The position numbers and the translations under genes were made by a program. A stretch of 64,000 bases of DNA from Paenibacillus arenosi (lineage in GTDB: Bacteria; Bacillota; Bacilli; Paenibacillales; Paenibacillaceae): contig NZ_JACYTN010000006.1 in the NCBI RefSeq assembly GCF_014841135.1, forward strand, positions 62,001 to 126,000, given 5' to 3'. Positions 63,329-64,000 of this stretch are shown in pieces (the stretch's first letter is position 1; the number at the start of each line of letters is the position of its first letter). The notes under the pieces are model-generated. The model did no database searches and had not been told where the DNA came from. It was given only the letters and a program-made list of their open reading frames with translations.

Positions 63329-63379
63329 AAAAACAGGACCTCAACTTCCACTAAAGTGGAGTGCGAGATCCTGTTTTTA
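63329..63379. terminator. Bidirectional terminator
   Basis: Outer arms AAAAACAGGA and TCCTGTTTTT enclose an inner hairpin CCACTTTAGTGG-type. It stops both convergent transcripts. Confidence 0.85.
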
Positions 63380-63474
63380 TTGTCATGCTGGGCGTCTACT
63401 ATCGCGTGAACACGATTGAAACATCACAATTCTGACCATTTAGCGATTTCACGTATTTGTTTATCAGCCTACAG

Positions 63475-64000
63475 CTACGCTAGCAACACCTTATCGGACA
63501 CGACGAAGACAAGTGGACGGCCATTTTCCTGCTGTTGGTATACAACAATTACAATGGATGACTCTATATCCGCTGAAGGTGCAGCGGTTAGTGTCTGAAC
63601 CGACGTCGTCACTTCCATAGATTCATTCTGTACATCTTGATTAGAAGGGTCGTTGGAATTTCCATCATCCACCGAACCTTGCCCCGCTGTCTGACCTACA
63701 ACCATCCAATAGGCAACATCGAACGGCATTCGCTCTACAACCGCATGCTTGTGCAGCTCACGCTCATTCAACCCAAGTGCCGCAAAGTCACTGCCCAATC
63801 GCTCAGGATGTTCCGCTGCTGCACGAAGAATACGCCCTACCCCATCTTTATCAAGTACGTCCTGCCACCATATTTTACGAGGCTTGTACTTGTGGTTCAT
63901 AAAGTAGTCCAACTTCATTAGCCCTTGAGCGACCTCTGGATGCTTCAGTTCGCGCTCTCCCAAGAAGCTGCTAAGGCGGACGAATAGATCTTCCAACTGA
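63475..64000 (-). CDS. C-terminal part of a DUF4080-type radical SAM protein
   Basis: The frame is open to the right edge, so only the last 174 residues are visible. The segment YKPRKIWWQDVLDKDGVGRI and the following helices recall the DUF4080 C-terminal domain of B12-binding radical SAM proteins. The C-terminal part (TSVQTLTAAPSADIESSIVIVVYQQQ) is odd, Ser/Thr-rich and possibly an added strand. The radical SAM core would lie to the right of the window, so the assignment is moderate. Confidence 0.6.
   Translation of the reverse strand, partial: QLEDLFVRLSSFLGERELKHPEVAQGLMKLDYFMNHKYKPRKIWWQDVLDKDGVGRILRAAAEHPERLGSDFAALGLNERELHKHAVVERMPFDVAYWMVVGQTAGQGSVDDGNSNDPSNQDVQNESMEVTTSVQTLTAAPSADIESSIVIVVYQQQENGRPLVFVVSDKVLLA

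Noticed and set aside
1-64000. CRISPR array
   Set aside because: I saw no regularly spaced short repeats with spacers; the only long repeat is the 686-bp VgrG duplication.
1-64000. tRNA or rRNA genes
   Set aside because: No T-loop GTTCGAATC-type signatures in suitable context and no rRNA-like stretches were recognised.

Overview
The window looks like chromosomal DNA of an endospore-forming, S-layer-bearing Firmicute, most likely Paenibacillus or a close relative. Supporting signs are a gerA-type germination operon, a small gerP-like group, an SLH-domain surface protein, an infC-rpmI-rplT operon behind an L20-type leader, strong AGGAGG ribosome binding sites and a moderate GC content. The genus is inferred from these features, not proven.

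The most interesting part is a cluster of about 21 kb (roughly 17.8-38.7 kb, plus an effector tail down to 10.5 kb) that I read as a poorly described contractile-injection-system (CIS) or T6SS-like machine of a Gram-positive. On the minus strand, from a sigma-A promoter near 35.7 kb, it encodes a 722-aa candidate sheath, a 141-aa candidate tube protein, a J-domain protein, two FHA proteins (one membrane-bound, one with a zinc ribbon), an apparently active membrane PP2C phosphatase, a degenerate PP2C-TPR membrane protein, two large unknown proteins, an Hsp70-like ATPase and a possible baseplate protein. Behind a separate promoter with a 12-bp inverted repeat follow a DcrB/DUF1795-like adaptor candidate, a VgrG, a pentapeptide protein, a small unknown protein, a DUF4280 (PAAR-like) tip and a second VgrG fused to a C-terminal nuclease-like toxin. 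A secreted-face vWA membrane protein and a Ser/Thr kinase lie convergently at the far end. A triple-AAA+ ATPase with a TPR membrane protein at the left edge may belong to the same machine. Kinase, phosphatase and FHA proteins together resemble the threonine phosphorylation switch of proteobacterial T6SS.

Downstream of the toxin VgrG (10.5-15.0 kb) is a store of immunity genes and toxin relics: an unknown 162-aa cognate immunity candidate, a SUFU-like protein, a toxin-tail relic, an Imm52-like protein, a pentapeptide protein, then a 686-bp almost exact direct copy of the VgrG core joined to a frameshifted YwqJ-type deaminase relic and its YwqK-type antitoxin. The geometry matches effector-tip replacement by recombination, as in Rhs and CDI loci.

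The rest is ordinary chromosome: AraC/GyrI regulator, RCC1/SLH surface protein and endonuclease V (5.6-10.4 kb); Fur-box flavodoxin, histidine phosphatase, SRPBCC and GyrI-like proteins (38.8-41.2 kb); gerA operon (41.4-45.2 kb); SWIM/SNF2 helicase, nucleoid-associated protein and gerP-like genes (45.4-52.0 kb); the infC operon (52.0-53.4 kb); envelope lipid and glycosyltransferase genes (53.5-57.4 kb); trmB, a radical SAM/methyltransferase pair, a VOC protein, manA and a secreted protein (57.6-63.3 kb); and the C-terminal part of a DUF4080-type radical SAM protein at the right edge.
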